This document shows positions 1-7,938 of a stretch of 35,165 nucleotides of DNA, one piece after another. Numbering within the stretch: position 1 is the stretch's first letter; every line of letters starts with the position of its first letter. Source of the DNA: CAZNUM01 sp964539305 (GTDB lineage: Bacteria > Fidelibacterota > Marinisomatia > Marinisomatales > TCS55); the NCBI GenBank assembly GCA_964539305.1, contig CAZIIM010000018.1:1-35165 (forward strand), written 5' to 3'. Below the pieces are notes generated by a model. That model searched no databases. It saw only the letters and a list, made by a program, of their open reading frames with translations, and was not told the origin of the DNA. The translations under genes were made by a program, and so were the position numbers.

Positions 1-128
1 TCCGCCTCATATGCCGGAAGGCCACGAGCCTCAAAGTCTAATACGGCGACCGTGGGTGGGGGTGTAGTTTGAGGGAAGAGTGAAACACTCTTTACGATAA
101 AAAGAATACATAAAAACCGACGGAAAAT
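1..128 (-). CDS. Secreted CsgG/FlgO-like protein, N-terminal part (runs off window)
   Basis: Read on the minus strand, this frame gives a short basic stretch, a hydrophobic segment typical of a Sec signal peptide (FLCILFIVKSVSLFPQ), then TTPPPTVAVLDFEARGLPA. The phrase VAVLDFEARG is typical of the first beta-strand of CsgG/FlgO-like outer-membrane-associated proteins. The gene continues past the window edge, so length and family cannot be confirmed. No ATG or TTG lies in frame before the stop near 201-203. The best Shine-Dalgarno (AGGAGGA, 143-137) sits 8 nt before an ATT codon at 128-126, which I use as a provisional start. A GTG at 164-162 is the only conventional alternative and has no ribosome binding site. 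An ATG at 111-109 is one base out of frame. The gene is divergent from dusB. Gene presence is fairly likely, the exact start is uncertain. Confidence 0.55.
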   Translation of the reverse strand, partial: MFRRFLCILFIVKSVSLFPQTTPPPTVAVLDFEARGLPAYEA

Positions 129-197
129 TCTCTGGCTCCTCCTATTTTGTTTATTTCTGTACACTGTAATGTACTGATGGATAAACGAGCCAGGTCG

Positions 198-226
198 AGT
201 TTAGGACAAAATCGACCATAAATCAA
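198..226 (-). promoter_or_regulatory. Possible promoter for the divergent CsgG-like gene
   Basis: On the minus strand TTGATT (226-221) is followed after exactly 17 nt by TAAACT (203-198). Each matches four of six bases of the sigma-70 consensus. It lies about 60-70 nt upstream of the AGGAGGA ribosome binding site. A 6-bp inverted repeat (GGTCGA at 193-198, TCGACC at 212-217) overlaps the -10 side and the spacer and could be an operator or chance. Promoter consensus in this lineage is unknown, so support is weak. Confidence 0.25.
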
Positions 227-262
227 TAATTTCTCCGAGGGACGTGAGGAGAATCACATTCG

Positions 263-1246
263 ATGAATCAGAGCTATATTCCGCCCATGAAAATCGGGGA
301 CATAACCATCGAAACACCCGTATTTCTGGCGCCCATGGCAGGAGTGACGGACTACCCCTTCAGAATATTATGCAAGGAACAGGGTGCCGGGGTTGTCTAC
401 TCCGAATTTGTTTCCGCCCATGGAATCATCCGGGAGAACGTAAAAACGCTGGAGATGATCCGGTTCACGCCGGAGGAACGACCCATTGGAATACAGATTT
501 TCGGTGATACACCGGAAGTAATGGCAGAAGCCGCCCGTAAAGTGGTGGACCTGTTTCAACCCGACATCCTTGACATCAACTACGGCTGCCCGGTTCCGAA
601 AGTGACAAAACGGGGCGCTGGATCGGCTGCCCTTCGCGATTTGAGTCTGATGGAAACGATTACGTCAGCGGTGGTGGAGGCTGTGCCGAAAGTGCCGGTT
701 ACGGTCAAAATGCGAGCGGGCTGGAACCACACTTCCATCGTTATTCCTGAAGCAGGACCCCTTCTGGAAAACTGTGGTGTAAAAGCAATCGCCCTCCACC
801 CCCGCACCACTACGGACCAGTACCACAGTCAAGCAGACTGGAATCTGATTAAAATCCTTAAAGAAACCGTCAGCATACCAGTCATCGGTAATGGCGATAT
901 TCAGGTAGTTGAGGATGTAATGAGAATGTTCGAGGCCACCGGTTGCGATGCCGTCATGGTGGGACGGGCCGCTCTGGGGAACCCCTGGTTCTTTCGGGCG
1001 GCAAAGGCGATGTTGAATGGCGACCCCCCCCCGGACCCACCGGATTTGGAGGAACGAATCAGGGTATGCCGGAGACATTTCCAGTTGATGCTGGAGTGGC
1101 ACGGGAGCCGCACCGGTACGAACCTGATGCGGAAACATTTTGGCTGGTACATAAAGGATTTCCCGGGCGCCGCCGCCCTGAGGAAACAGCTTGTGACGGC
1201 TGCCGGTCGGGACGAAATGGTTCAATTACTGGATCAGATCGTGTGA
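263..1246 (+). CDS. dusB: tRNA-dihydrouridine synthase (DusB type)
   Basis: A 327-residue flavoenzyme that reduces uridine to dihydrouridine in the D-loop of tRNA with NADPH and FMN. The TIM-barrel landmarks occur in order: APMAGVTD (23-30) for FMN, DINYGCP (104-110) with the catalytic Cys109, VKMRAGW (148-154), ALHPRT (177-182) where most DusB have HGRT, IPVIGNGDI (205-213), and VMVGRAALGNPW (231-242). Length is normal for DusB. The start at 263 has AGGAG (247-251) 11 nt upstream. The ATG at residue 9 would remove only a few residues. It is first in the plus-strand block and divergent from a secreted protein gene, so a promoter should lie between 129 and 262, but no convincing plus-strand one is visible. 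Confidence 0.95.
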   Translation: MNQSYIPPMKIGDITIETPVFLAPMAGVTDYPFRILCKEQGAGVVYSEFVSAHGIIRENVKTLEMIRFTPEERPIGIQIFGDTPEVMAEAARKVVDLFQPDILDINYGCPVPKVTKRGAGSAALRDLSLMETITSAVVEAVPKVPVTVKMRAGWNHTSIVIPEAGPLLENCGVKAIALHPRTTTDQYHSQADWNLIKILKETVSIPVIGNGDIQVVEDVMRMFEATGCDAVMVGRAALGNPWFFRAAKAMLNGDPPPDPPDLEERIRVCRRHFQLMLEWHGSRTGTNLMRKHFGWYIKDFPGAAALRKQLVTAAGRDEMVQLLDQIV

Positions 1247-1371
1247 TCCATCCGGGTTTGGCTGCCAGACTCTACCGGTGTGCAACTCCTTGATACCCAT
1301 GGCCTCGCTCCGGTAAATTCCCGGGCTTGATTTAATTCATTTAATCCATTTATCTATTTAAGAGGTGTTCC

Positions 1372-3006
1372 ATGCCCAACGCCAGCGTTGTTGTTCCGAA
1401 ACCAAGCAATGAGCCGGTTCTTTCCTATGCTCCCGGGACGGAGGAACGGGTTCAGCTCCAGGCCCGGCTGCAGGAACTGAAATCCCAGACTGTTGAAATA
1501 CCGCTGATTATCGGTGGAAAAGAAGTCAAAACAGGCCAGCTGGCTGAAATCCGTGCCCCCCATGACCACAATCAAATTCTGGGCCATTTCCACCAGGCAG
1601 GCGAGCCGGAAGTTGAACTGGCAATCGAAGCGGCCCAGACAGCATGGGAGTCCTGGTCCCGTACCCCCTGGGAAACACGGTCAGCTGTTTTCCTGAAGAT
1701 GGCCACCCTGTTAAAAGGACCTTTCCGCCAGACCCTGAATGCGGCCACCATGCTGGGGCAGAGCAAGAACGCTTTTCAGGCGGAAATTGACTCTGCCTGC
1801 GAATTAATCGACTTTTTCAACTTTAATGCCTGGTACGCCCAGGAATTGTACGCCATGCAACCTACCTATTCCCCGGCGGGGATGTGGAATCAGGTGGAGC
1901 ACCGACCCCTGGAGGGCTTCGTTTTTGCTGTGACTCCATTCAACTTTACTTCCATCGCTGGTAACCTGCCTACGGCACCGGCATTAATGGGGAATGTGGT
2001 CTTGTGGAAGCCCGCTTCCACGGCCGTACTGAGTGCCTATTACTTGATGCAGTTATTTAAGGCCGCCGGCCTTCCAGACGGCGTCATCAATTTTATCCCC
2101 GGTGCCGGCTCAAAAGTGGGACCGATCGTGATGGAAAATGAAAACCTGGCGGGAGTCCACTTTACAGGATCCACCGCCGTATTTCAGGGGATGTGGGTCA
2201 CCATAGGTCAGAATATCAAGAAGTACAAATCCTATCCCCGGATCGTAGGCGAAACGGGCGGAAAGGATTTCTGCATCGCCCATGAATCGGCGGATCTGGA
2301 AAGCCTGGTCACGTCCATGATCAGGGGCGCCTTCGAATACCAGGGTCAGAAATGCTCCGCCCTCTCCAGAGCTTATATCCCGAAAACACTCTGGCCGGAG
2401 CTCAAACAAAGACTGGTCGAAGAAACAAAATCGATTAAAATGGGACCCGTTGAGGACTTTTCCAACTTCATGAATGCGGTTATTGACCGGGCGGCTTATA
2501 CTTCCATCATGACTTACATCAAAGAAGCGCAGAATGCTCCGGAAGCAGAGATCCTTACCGGTGGCCATGGGGAGGATTCCAAAGGGTTTTACATTGAACC
2601 TACCATCATACTCACCACCGATCCCCATTTCAAAACCATGGAAGAGGAAATATTTGGACCGGTCCTGACTATTTATCTCTATGATCCGAAAGATTGGACC
2701 GAGACCCTTGAACTGGTGGATCACACTTCCCCATACGCCTTGACGGGGTGTGTTTTCGGCCGGGATCGAAAGGCGATTCAGGAAGCATCTGAAGCATTAA
2801 CCCATGCAGCAGGGAATTTTTACATCAATGACAAACCTACCGGAGCGGTTGTGGGACAGCAGCCTTTCGGTGGAAGTCGCGCCTCGGGAACCAACGACAA
2901 AGCCGGGTCCTTATTCAACCTGATGCGTTGGGTCTCCCAGCGCACCATAAAGGAGACCTTTAACCCACCCAAGAACTACCGTTACCCCTTCATGGATGAA
3001 GAGTAA
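1372..3006 (+). CDS. pruA: L-glutamate gamma-semialdehyde (1-pyrroline-5-carboxylate) dehydrogenase
   Basis: A 544-residue aldehyde dehydrogenase of the ALDH4/P5C dehydrogenase type. It oxidises glutamate-gamma-semialdehyde to glutamate with NAD+, the second step of proline catabolism. Visible landmarks: the cofactor-binding stretch TPFNFTSIAGNLP (188-200), LWKPAS (211-216), HFTGST (263-268), the general-base motif GETGGKD (293-299, Glu294), and catalytic Cys328 in YQGQKCSA. The closing GGSRASGTNDKAG is typical of P5C dehydrogenases. It is single-function: there is no proline dehydrogenase domain and no separate putA/prodh gene in the window. AGAGGTG (1361-1367) precedes the ATG by 4 nt. The gene is separated by 125 nt from dusB and 59 nt from the next gene. 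Confidence 0.95.
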   Translation: MPNASVVVPKPSNEPVLSYAPGTEERVQLQARLQELKSQTVEIPLIIGGKEVKTGQLAEIRAPHDHNQILGHFHQAGEPEVELAIEAAQTAWESWSRTPWETRSAVFLKMATLLKGPFRQTLNAATMLGQSKNAFQAEIDSACELIDFFNFNAWYAQELYAMQPTYSPAGMWNQVEHRPLEGFVFAVTPFNFTSIAGNLPTAPALMGNVVLWKPASTAVLSAYYLMQLFKAAGLPDGVINFIPGAGSKVGPIVMENENLAGVHFTGSTAVFQGMWVTIGQNIKKYKSYPRIVGETGGKDFCIAHESADLESLVTSMIRGAFEYQGQKCSALSRAYIPKTLWPELKQRLVEETKSIKMGPVEDFSNFMNAVIDRAAYTSIMTYIKEAQNAPEAEILTGGHGEDSKGFYIEPTIILTTDPHFKTMEEEIFGPVLTIYLYDPKDWTETLELVDHTSPYALTGCVFGRDRKAIQEASEALTHAAGNFYINDKPTGAVVGQQPFGGSRASGTNDKAGSLFNLMRWVSQRTIKETFNPPKNYRYPFMDEE

Positions 3007-3065
3007 TCCAGGCTATAGTTCAAACCATTCATTGAAGACAGAACCAAAACCAAAAGGAAAGATTC

Positions 3066-4382
3066 ATGAGTAAAATTAAGACAATTATTATGGGTGCCGC
3101 AGGGCGGGACTTTCACAACTTTAATGTGGTGTACCGGGATAACCCAACCTATGAAGTGGTTGCTTTCACCGCCACCCAGATACCCAACATTGAAGGCCGG
3201 ACCTATCCTCCCGAACTGGCCGGTAACCTTTACCCGGATGGGATTCCAATCCTGGAAGAAAGTGAGCTGGAAGCATTGATTCAACAACACGACGTGGAAG
3301 AAGTGGTTTTTTCCTACTCCGATATTTCCCATGAAAAGGTCATGCACCATGCTTCCCGCGTCCTGGCAGCCGGGGTTCATTTCAAACTGTTGGGTGGTGC
3401 GAAAACAATGCTGAAATCCTCCAAACCGGTAGTAGCTGTCTGTGCCATTCGCACCGGGTGTGGAAAAAGCCAGACCACCCGTCGGGTCGCCGAAATTTTA
3501 AAAGCAGCCGGAAAGAAGGTGGCCGCCATCCGTCACCCCATGCCTTACGGCGATCTGGCAGCCCAGGCCGTCCAGCGTTTCGCTACGATTGAAGATTTGG
3601 AAAAACACAAGTGTACTATTGAAGAGATGGAGGAATATGAACCGCACATTAACTCGGGTACCATCGTCTATGCAGGGGTGGATTATGAAGCAATTTTAAG
3701 AGAGGCGGAAAAAGAGGCTGATGTCATCCTCTGGGATGGGGGAAACAATGATATGCCATTCTATAAACCCGACCTGTTTATTACAGTTGTGGATCCTCAC
3801 CGCCCCGGTCATGAAACCACCTATTACCCAGGTGAAACCAACCTGCTGCTGGCGGATGTGGTGATTATTAATAAAATTGACACAGCCGATGGCGAAGCGG
3901 TGGATGAAGTCCGCTGGAACGTTCGGGAGGCAAACCCTGGAGCCACCATTATTGAAGCTGCCAGTCCCATCGCGGTGGAGGATCCCTCCATTATTGAAGG
4001 GAAAAAGGTCCTGGCAGTGGAAGACGGCCCCACCCTCACCCATGGCGAAATGCAGTACGGTGCCGGTGTGGTGGCAGCAGAAAAATTCGGTGCTGCCGAC
4101 CTGGTGGACCCACGCCCCTTTACGGTGGCTTCCATTGCAGAAACGTTCGAAAAATACCCCGATATCGGTATGCTACTGCCAGCCATGGGCTATGGCAAAC
4201 AGCAAATGAAAGATTTGGAAGAGACAATTGTCAAGACGGAATGCGAAGCTGTCATCATCGGGACGCCGATTGATCTCCGCCGGGTCATTACGATTAAACA
4301 ACCCTCTGTACGGGTGACCTATGAACTACAGGAAATTGGCCATCCAACGCTGGACGATGTATTAAAGCCCCTCCTTGCCTAG
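3066..4382 (+). CDS. Conserved GTPase, cyclic 2,3-diphosphoglycerate synthetase-like (COG2403 type)
   Basis: A 438-residue cytoplasmic P-loop protein. The N-terminus (IIMGAAGRDFHNFN, 7-20) looks like a Rossmann-type start. The nucleotide domain has a Walker A-like loop, RTGCGKSQ (129-136), a Walker B-like segment ILWDGGNND (221-229), and an NKID guanine-specificity motif (269-272). These, with the near-complete sequence character, match a widely distributed family often called 'predicted GTPase' and sometimes annotated as cyclic 2,3-diphosphoglycerate synthase. That name is by homology, and I know of no firm assignment for this bacterial branch. AAGGAAAG (3053-3060) precedes the ATG. Its TAG stop shares one base with the GTG start of carbamate kinase, implying translational coupling and a related role. 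Confidence 0.85.
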   Translation: MSKIKTIIMGAAGRDFHNFNVVYRDNPTYEVVAFTATQIPNIEGRTYPPELAGNLYPDGIPILEESELEALIQQHDVEEVVFSYSDISHEKVMHHASRVLAAGVHFKLLGGAKTMLKSSKPVVAVCAIRTGCGKSQTTRRVAEILKAAGKKVAAIRHPMPYGDLAAQAVQRFATIEDLEKHKCTIEEMEEYEPHINSGTIVYAGVDYEAILREAEKEADVILWDGGNNDMPFYKPDLFITVVDPHRPGHETTYYPGETNLLLADVVIINKIDTADGEAVDEVRWNVREANPGATIIEAASPIAVEDPSIIEGKKVLAVEDGPTLTHGEMQYGAGVVAAEKFGAADLVDPRPFTVASIAETFEKYPDIGMLLPAMGYGKQQMKDLEETIVKTECEAVIIGTPIDLRRVITIKQPSVRVTYELQEIGHPTLDDVLKPLLA

Positions 4383-5326
4383 TGGAAACAGGCTCCATCA
4401 TTATCGCCCTGGGGGGGAATGCGCTTTCCCGCCGGGATGAAGCGGGTACCATTTATCAGCAATTTGCCCAGACTCGTAACAGTCTGGAAGCCATCATGCA
4501 TTTCATACGCCAGAATTACAATATCTGTCTGATTCACGGAAACGGTCCCCAGGTCGGGGATGAACTGCACCGGATGGAGTTGACCCACACCCAAATCCCG
4601 CCCTTGCCCCTGGGAGTTTGTGTGGCGGGAACGCAGGGGACTATTGGTTACATGATTCAGCAATCTCTGCAAAATGCCCTCCACGATGCCGGAATCGAAC
4701 GGGAAGTGGTCACATTAATCACCCAGGTGGTTGTAGATCAGGATGACCCTTCCATTAAAAACCCGACCAAATTCATTGGCCAGCGCTACTCCAGGGATAA
4801 GGCAGAGAAACTGGCGAAAAAATTCGGCTGGAAAATCGGGGAGCAAAATCCAGGGGAATGGCGCCAGGTGGTTCCCAGTCCCCTCCCCCAGTTTGTCATG
4901 CACGGCAAATCGATTAAGACACTGGTGGATAACGGCATTATTGTTCTGGCGGCCGGTGGCGGTGGCATCCCCGCCTTTGTGGATGATCAGGGTCATTTGG
5001 AGGGCCTGGATGCGGTAATTGATAAGGATTTAGCAGCTGCTCTATTGGGTCGGGTTATTAAAGCGCGGGAATTGTGGATCATTACGGACGTGGATTACGT
5101 TTACCGGGATTATGCCACACCCCGGCAGCAGCCGATTAAGGAAATTACCACCACTGAACTGGAGCAACTGGACCGAAAAGGCCAATTCCAGGAAGGGAGC
5201 ATGCGACCGAAAATTCTGGCCGCTCTCTATTTTCTAAAATACCATGGCGAAAAGGTCGTCATTACATCAATTCCCCAGGTCCAACAGGCCCTGGCAGGCA
5301 AATCAGGAACAATCATCAGGAAATAA
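4382..5326 (+). CDS. arcC: Carbamate kinase
   Basis: A 314-residue amino-acid kinase family protein. It transfers phosphate between carbamoyl phosphate and ADP, usually in the ATP-forming direction during catabolism. Motifs visible: ALGGNAL near the N-terminus, HGNGPQVG for the phosphate loop, AAGGGGIP, DKDLAAALL, TDVDYVY and GSMRPKI with its conserved lysine. Length is normal. The start is GTG, overlapping the preceding gene's TAG as TAGTG, so expression is probably coupled to the GTPase. No ornithine, oxamate or other carbamoyltransferase and no arginine deiminase lies in the window, so the source of carbamoyl phosphate is not shown. The end carries AGGAA (5318-5322), the ribosome binding site for sucC. 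Confidence 0.95.
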   Translation: METGSIIIALGGNALSRRDEAGTIYQQFAQTRNSLEAIMHFIRQNYNICLIHGNGPQVGDELHRMELTHTQIPPLPLGVCVAGTQGTIGYMIQQSLQNALHDAGIEREVVTLITQVVVDQDDPSIKNPTKFIGQRYSRDKAEKLAKKFGWKIGEQNPGEWRQVVPSPLPQFVMHGKSIKTLVDNGIIVLAAGGGGIPAFVDDQGHLEGLDAVIDKDLAAALLGRVIKARELWIITDVDYVYRDYATPRQQPIKEITTTELEQLDRKGQFQEGSMRPKILAALYFLKYHGEKVVITSIPQVQQALAGKSGTIIRK

Positions 5327-5327
5327 T

Positions 5328-6515
5328 ATGAAAATTCACGAATATCAGGGAAAAGCGATCCTGAAACAGTACCACATTCCCATTCAGGACGGTTATGTCA
5401 TTGAGTCCCTTGACGAAGCAGAAGCAACCATTCGGAAGGTTCAGGCCGATTTTGACACAGAAGCCGTCATTGTGAAGGCTCAGATCCATGCCGGCGGGCG
5501 AGGTAAAGGGGGTGGTGTGAAATATTCAGCCACTTTCGAAGACGCCCTTCAGAATGTGAAAAAAATCCTGGGAATGAATTTGGTCACCCACCAGACTGGA
5601 CCTGAGGGACAGAAAGTCAGAAAAGTGTACATCACCAAGGCCCTGGATATTGCCCATGAATACTATGCCGCCATTACCCTGGATCGGTCCCTTGGCCTGG
5701 ACGTTTTCATGGTTTCCACGGAGGGTGGAGTGGAAATTGAGAAGGTGGCGGCCGAAACACCGGAAAAAATAATCAAAGTATGGATTGATCCCTTGACAGG
5801 AATGCATGGTTTTCAGGCCCGGAAACTGGCGTTCGGGCTGAATCTGAAAGGACAGGCATTTAAGACCGCTATTAAAGTGTTTCAAAACATGTACGCCTGT
5901 TACAATGGGACGGACGCTTCCCTGATTGAAATCAACCCTCTGGTCCTGACCACAGATGACGAAATCGTGGCCCTGGACGCCAAATTCAACTTTGACGATA
6001 ATGCCCTCTTTCGCCAACCAGATATTCTGGCTCTGCGGGACCTGAATGAAGAAAATCCTACGGAAGTGGAAGCCGGGAAATACCACCTGAATTACATCAA
6101 ACTGGAGGGAAATGTGGGCTGTATGGTGAATGGTGCCGGTCTGGCAATGGCCACCATGGATATCATCAAACTGGCCGGGGGTGATCCGGCCAATTTCCTC
6201 GACGTGGGAGGCGCTGCCAGTGCCGAAACCGTCCGAAACGGTTTCAAAATCATCCTCTCCGATCCGAACGTGAAAGCGGTCCTGATTAATATTTTCGGAG
6301 GAATTGTCCGGTGCGACCGAGTCGCCAATGGTGTTATCATGGCCGTGAAGGAATTAGGCCTGACCGTGCCGGTTGTCGTCCGCCTGGAAGGTACCAATGC
6401 ACAACAGGCCAAACAAATCCTGGCCGATTCCGGTTTGTCCATCATACCGGCAGACAACATGAAAGATGCCGCTGAAAAAGTCGTTCACAGTACCGTTAAT
6501 GAAGGAGTTGCATGA
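5328..6515 (+). CDS. sucC: Succinyl-CoA synthetase (ADP-forming), beta subunit
   Basis: A 395-residue ATP-grasp subunit. With SucD it interconverts succinyl-CoA, ADP/GDP and phosphate with succinate, CoA and ATP/GTP in the TCA cycle. It opens with the family signature MKIHEYQGKAIL and contains KAQIHAGGRGKGGG of the ATP-grasp domain. The C-terminal CoA-ligase half has NGAGLAMATMD, GGDPANFLDVGG and INIFGGIVRCD. I choose the ATG at 5328 because it gives the canonical N-terminus, lies one base after the arcC stop and has AGGAA 5 nt upstream. An upstream extension of the frame would overlap arcC and has no family match. The stop abuts the sucD start (TGAATG). Confidence 0.97.
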   Translation: MKIHEYQGKAILKQYHIPIQDGYVIESLDEAEATIRKVQADFDTEAVIVKAQIHAGGRGKGGGVKYSATFEDALQNVKKILGMNLVTHQTGPEGQKVRKVYITKALDIAHEYYAAITLDRSLGLDVFMVSTEGGVEIEKVAAETPEKIIKVWIDPLTGMHGFQARKLAFGLNLKGQAFKTAIKVFQNMYACYNGTDASLIEINPLVLTTDDEIVALDAKFNFDDNALFRQPDILALRDLNEENPTEVEAGKYHLNYIKLEGNVGCMVNGAGLAMATMDIIKLAGGDPANFLDVGGAASAETVRNGFKIILSDPNVKAVLINIFGGIVRCDRVANGVIMAVKELGLTVPVVVRLEGTNAQQAKQILADSGLSIIPADNMKDAAEKVVHSTVNEGVA

Positions 6516-7394
6516 ATGTCCATTCTCGTTAATAAAAATTCAAGAGTTATCGTTCAGGGTATTACCGGTTCGGAGGGGTCGTTCCATGCGGGGCAAATGC
6601 TGGAATACGGGACCAATATTGTCGCCGGTGTCACCCCAGGTAAGGGGGGACAAAAAGCGTTGGAAGAGCGCGTTCCCGTCTTTAATTCTGTGGAAGAAGC
6701 ACGGGAGGCCACCGATGCCAACGCCTCTATTATTTTCGTCCCTCCGGCCTTCGCTGCTGAAGCCATTATTGAAGCAGCTTCCGCCGGTGTGGAAGTGGTG
6801 GTTTGCATCACGGAAGGGATCCCCGTCCATGACATGGTGAAAGTGAAACGGATCGTGGATCAAACCCGAACCCGCCTCATCGGTCCTAACTGCCCGGGTA
6901 TCATTACGGTGGACGAATGCAAACTGGGGATCATGCCTGGATTCATCTGTCGAAAGGGCAATATCGGGGTAATTTCCAAATCAGGAACCCTGACCTATGA
7001 AGCAATTGGCCAGTTGGTGGAGTCCGGTTTTGGACAGACCACGGCTATCGGTATCGGCGGTGATCCCATCATCGGGACTACGATGAAGGAAGTTCTGGAA
7101 CTGTTTGAACAGGACGATGAAACGGAGGGGGTGGTCATTATTGGTGAAATTGGTGGACAGTTGGAAATTGAAGCTGCCCGCTGGGCGCATGAACATATGA
7201 GTAAGCCGATTGTCGGTTTCATTGCCGGTCAAACGGCTCCTCCGGGCAGAAGAATGGGGCATGCCGGTGCCATCGTCTCCGGTGGGGACGACACGGCAGA
7301 GGCGAAAATGCGGATTTTAAGTGAATCGGGGATTACCGTTTGTGAATCTGTAGCTGAAATCGGCGATAAAGTGAAAAAGGTGATGCAAGGTTAA
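6516..7394 (+). CDS. sucD: Succinyl-CoA synthetase, alpha subunit
   Basis: A 292-residue subunit that binds CoA and carries the phosphohistidine. Seen in order: VQGITGSEG (13-21) of the CoA-binding Rossmann fold, the segment ITEGIPVHDM (98-107), GPNCPGII (123-130), SKSGTLTYEA (155-164), GIGGDPIIG (179-187), and GRRMGHAGAIVSGG (244-257) with the active-site His249. Length is normal. It starts immediately after sucC, with GAAGGAG (6501-6507) as ribosome binding site, so the two subunits are co-translated. No 2-oxoglutarate dehydrogenase or oxidoreductase genes are nearby. Confidence 0.97.
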   Translation: MSILVNKNSRVIVQGITGSEGSFHAGQMLEYGTNIVAGVTPGKGGQKALEERVPVFNSVEEAREATDANASIIFVPPAFAAEAIIEAASAGVEVVVCITEGIPVHDMVKVKRIVDQTRTRLIGPNCPGIITVDECKLGIMPGFICRKGNIGVISKSGTLTYEAIGQLVESGFGQTTAIGIGGDPIIGTTMKEVLELFEQDDETEGVVIIGEIGGQLEIEAARWAHEHMSKPIVGFIAGQTAPPGRRMGHAGAIVSGGDDTAEAKMRILSESGITVCESVAEIGDKVKKVMQG

Positions 7395-7448
7395 AAACTT
7401 TGGCTCATAAGAAACTGGTTAATTGAATTATTAAGGAATTATTACACT

Positions 7449-7880
7449 ATGGGAAACCGCACATTTGCAATGATTAAACCGGATGCAATCCAGAATGGAT
7501 ACCTGGGGAAAATTATTGACCGTATCGTTGAAGCCGATTTTACCATCATTGGAGCCCGGCTCGTCAAAATGGATAAAAAACAGGCCGAAGCCTTCTATGA
7601 AATCCATCGTGGAAAACCATTCTTTGAGGAATTGACTTCATTCATGTCCTCGGGACCCTGCATGGTCCTGGCTCTGGAGAAACCGGAGGCCGTGGAGGCG
7701 TGGAGAAATGTCATCGGTGCCACCAATCCAGCAGATGCGGCACCCGGTACAATNNNNNNNNNNNNNNNNNNNNNNNNNNNNNNNNNNNNNNNNNNNNNNN
7801 NNNNNNNNNNNNNNNNNNNNNNNNNNNNNNNNNNNNNNNNNNNNNNNNNNNNNGAATCTGAATTAATAAGCGGGGCATAA
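7449..7880 (+). CDS. ndk: Nucleoside diphosphate kinase (interrupted by assembly gap)
   Basis: Ndk moves the gamma-phosphate from ATP to other NDPs through a phosphohistidine. The N-terminal part is clear: RTFAMIKPDA, then HRGKPFFEEL, SSGPCMVLALE, and IGATNPADAAPGT, matching the family to about residue 102. The gap at 7754-7853 then removes the region that should hold the active-site His (the NxxHGSDS motif). After the gap the same frame reads ESELISGA and stops, as Ndk proteins do. From family length about 31 codons should be missing, close to the 33 implied by the N run. AAGGA (7433-7437) is the ribosome binding site. The gene is whole in all likelihood and only its sequence is incomplete. 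Confidence 0.93.
   Translation: MGNRTFAMIKPDAIQNGYLGKIIDRIVEADFTIIGARLVKMDKKQAEAFYEIHRGKPFFEELTSFMSSGPCMVLALEKPEAVEAWRNVIGATNPADAAPGTXXXXXXXXXXXXXXXXXXXXXXXXXXXXXXXXXXESELISGA
7754..7853. other. Assembly gap of 100 N inside ndk
   Basis: Exactly 100 unknown bases. Because both flanks are recognisably Ndk in the same frame and the missing part should be about 94 nt, the true gap is probably close to the stated size, although the same 100-N length recurs at two other gaps and is likely a placeholder. Confidence 0.98.
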
Positions 7881-7938
7881 CAGTTGCTTTTTTCCATCCC
7901 CTGCTATCAAATTCAACGATGGTGAAATACACTGGGCT

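Noticed and set aside
76..92. Perfect 7-bp hairpin AAGAGTG-AAA-CACTCTT followed by T, like a small terminator
   Set aside because: It lies inside the signal-peptide region of the minus-strand CsgG-like gene, and the T run is too short.
1327..1356. TTGATT and TATCTA with 18-nt spacing before pruA
   Set aside because: Transcription would begin at about the ribosome binding site AGAGGTG, which would remove it from the mRNA; the region is simply AT-rich.
5244..5327. Upstream extension of the sucC frame
   Set aside because: It overlaps the arcC end in another frame and has no SucC homology; ATG 5328 has a good ribosome binding site.
7868..7893. Weak stem (AAGCGG with TTGCTT) and six T at the end of ndk
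   Set aside because: Two of six pairs are G-T wobble, the loop is large and part of the T run is used in the stem; not convincing as a terminator.
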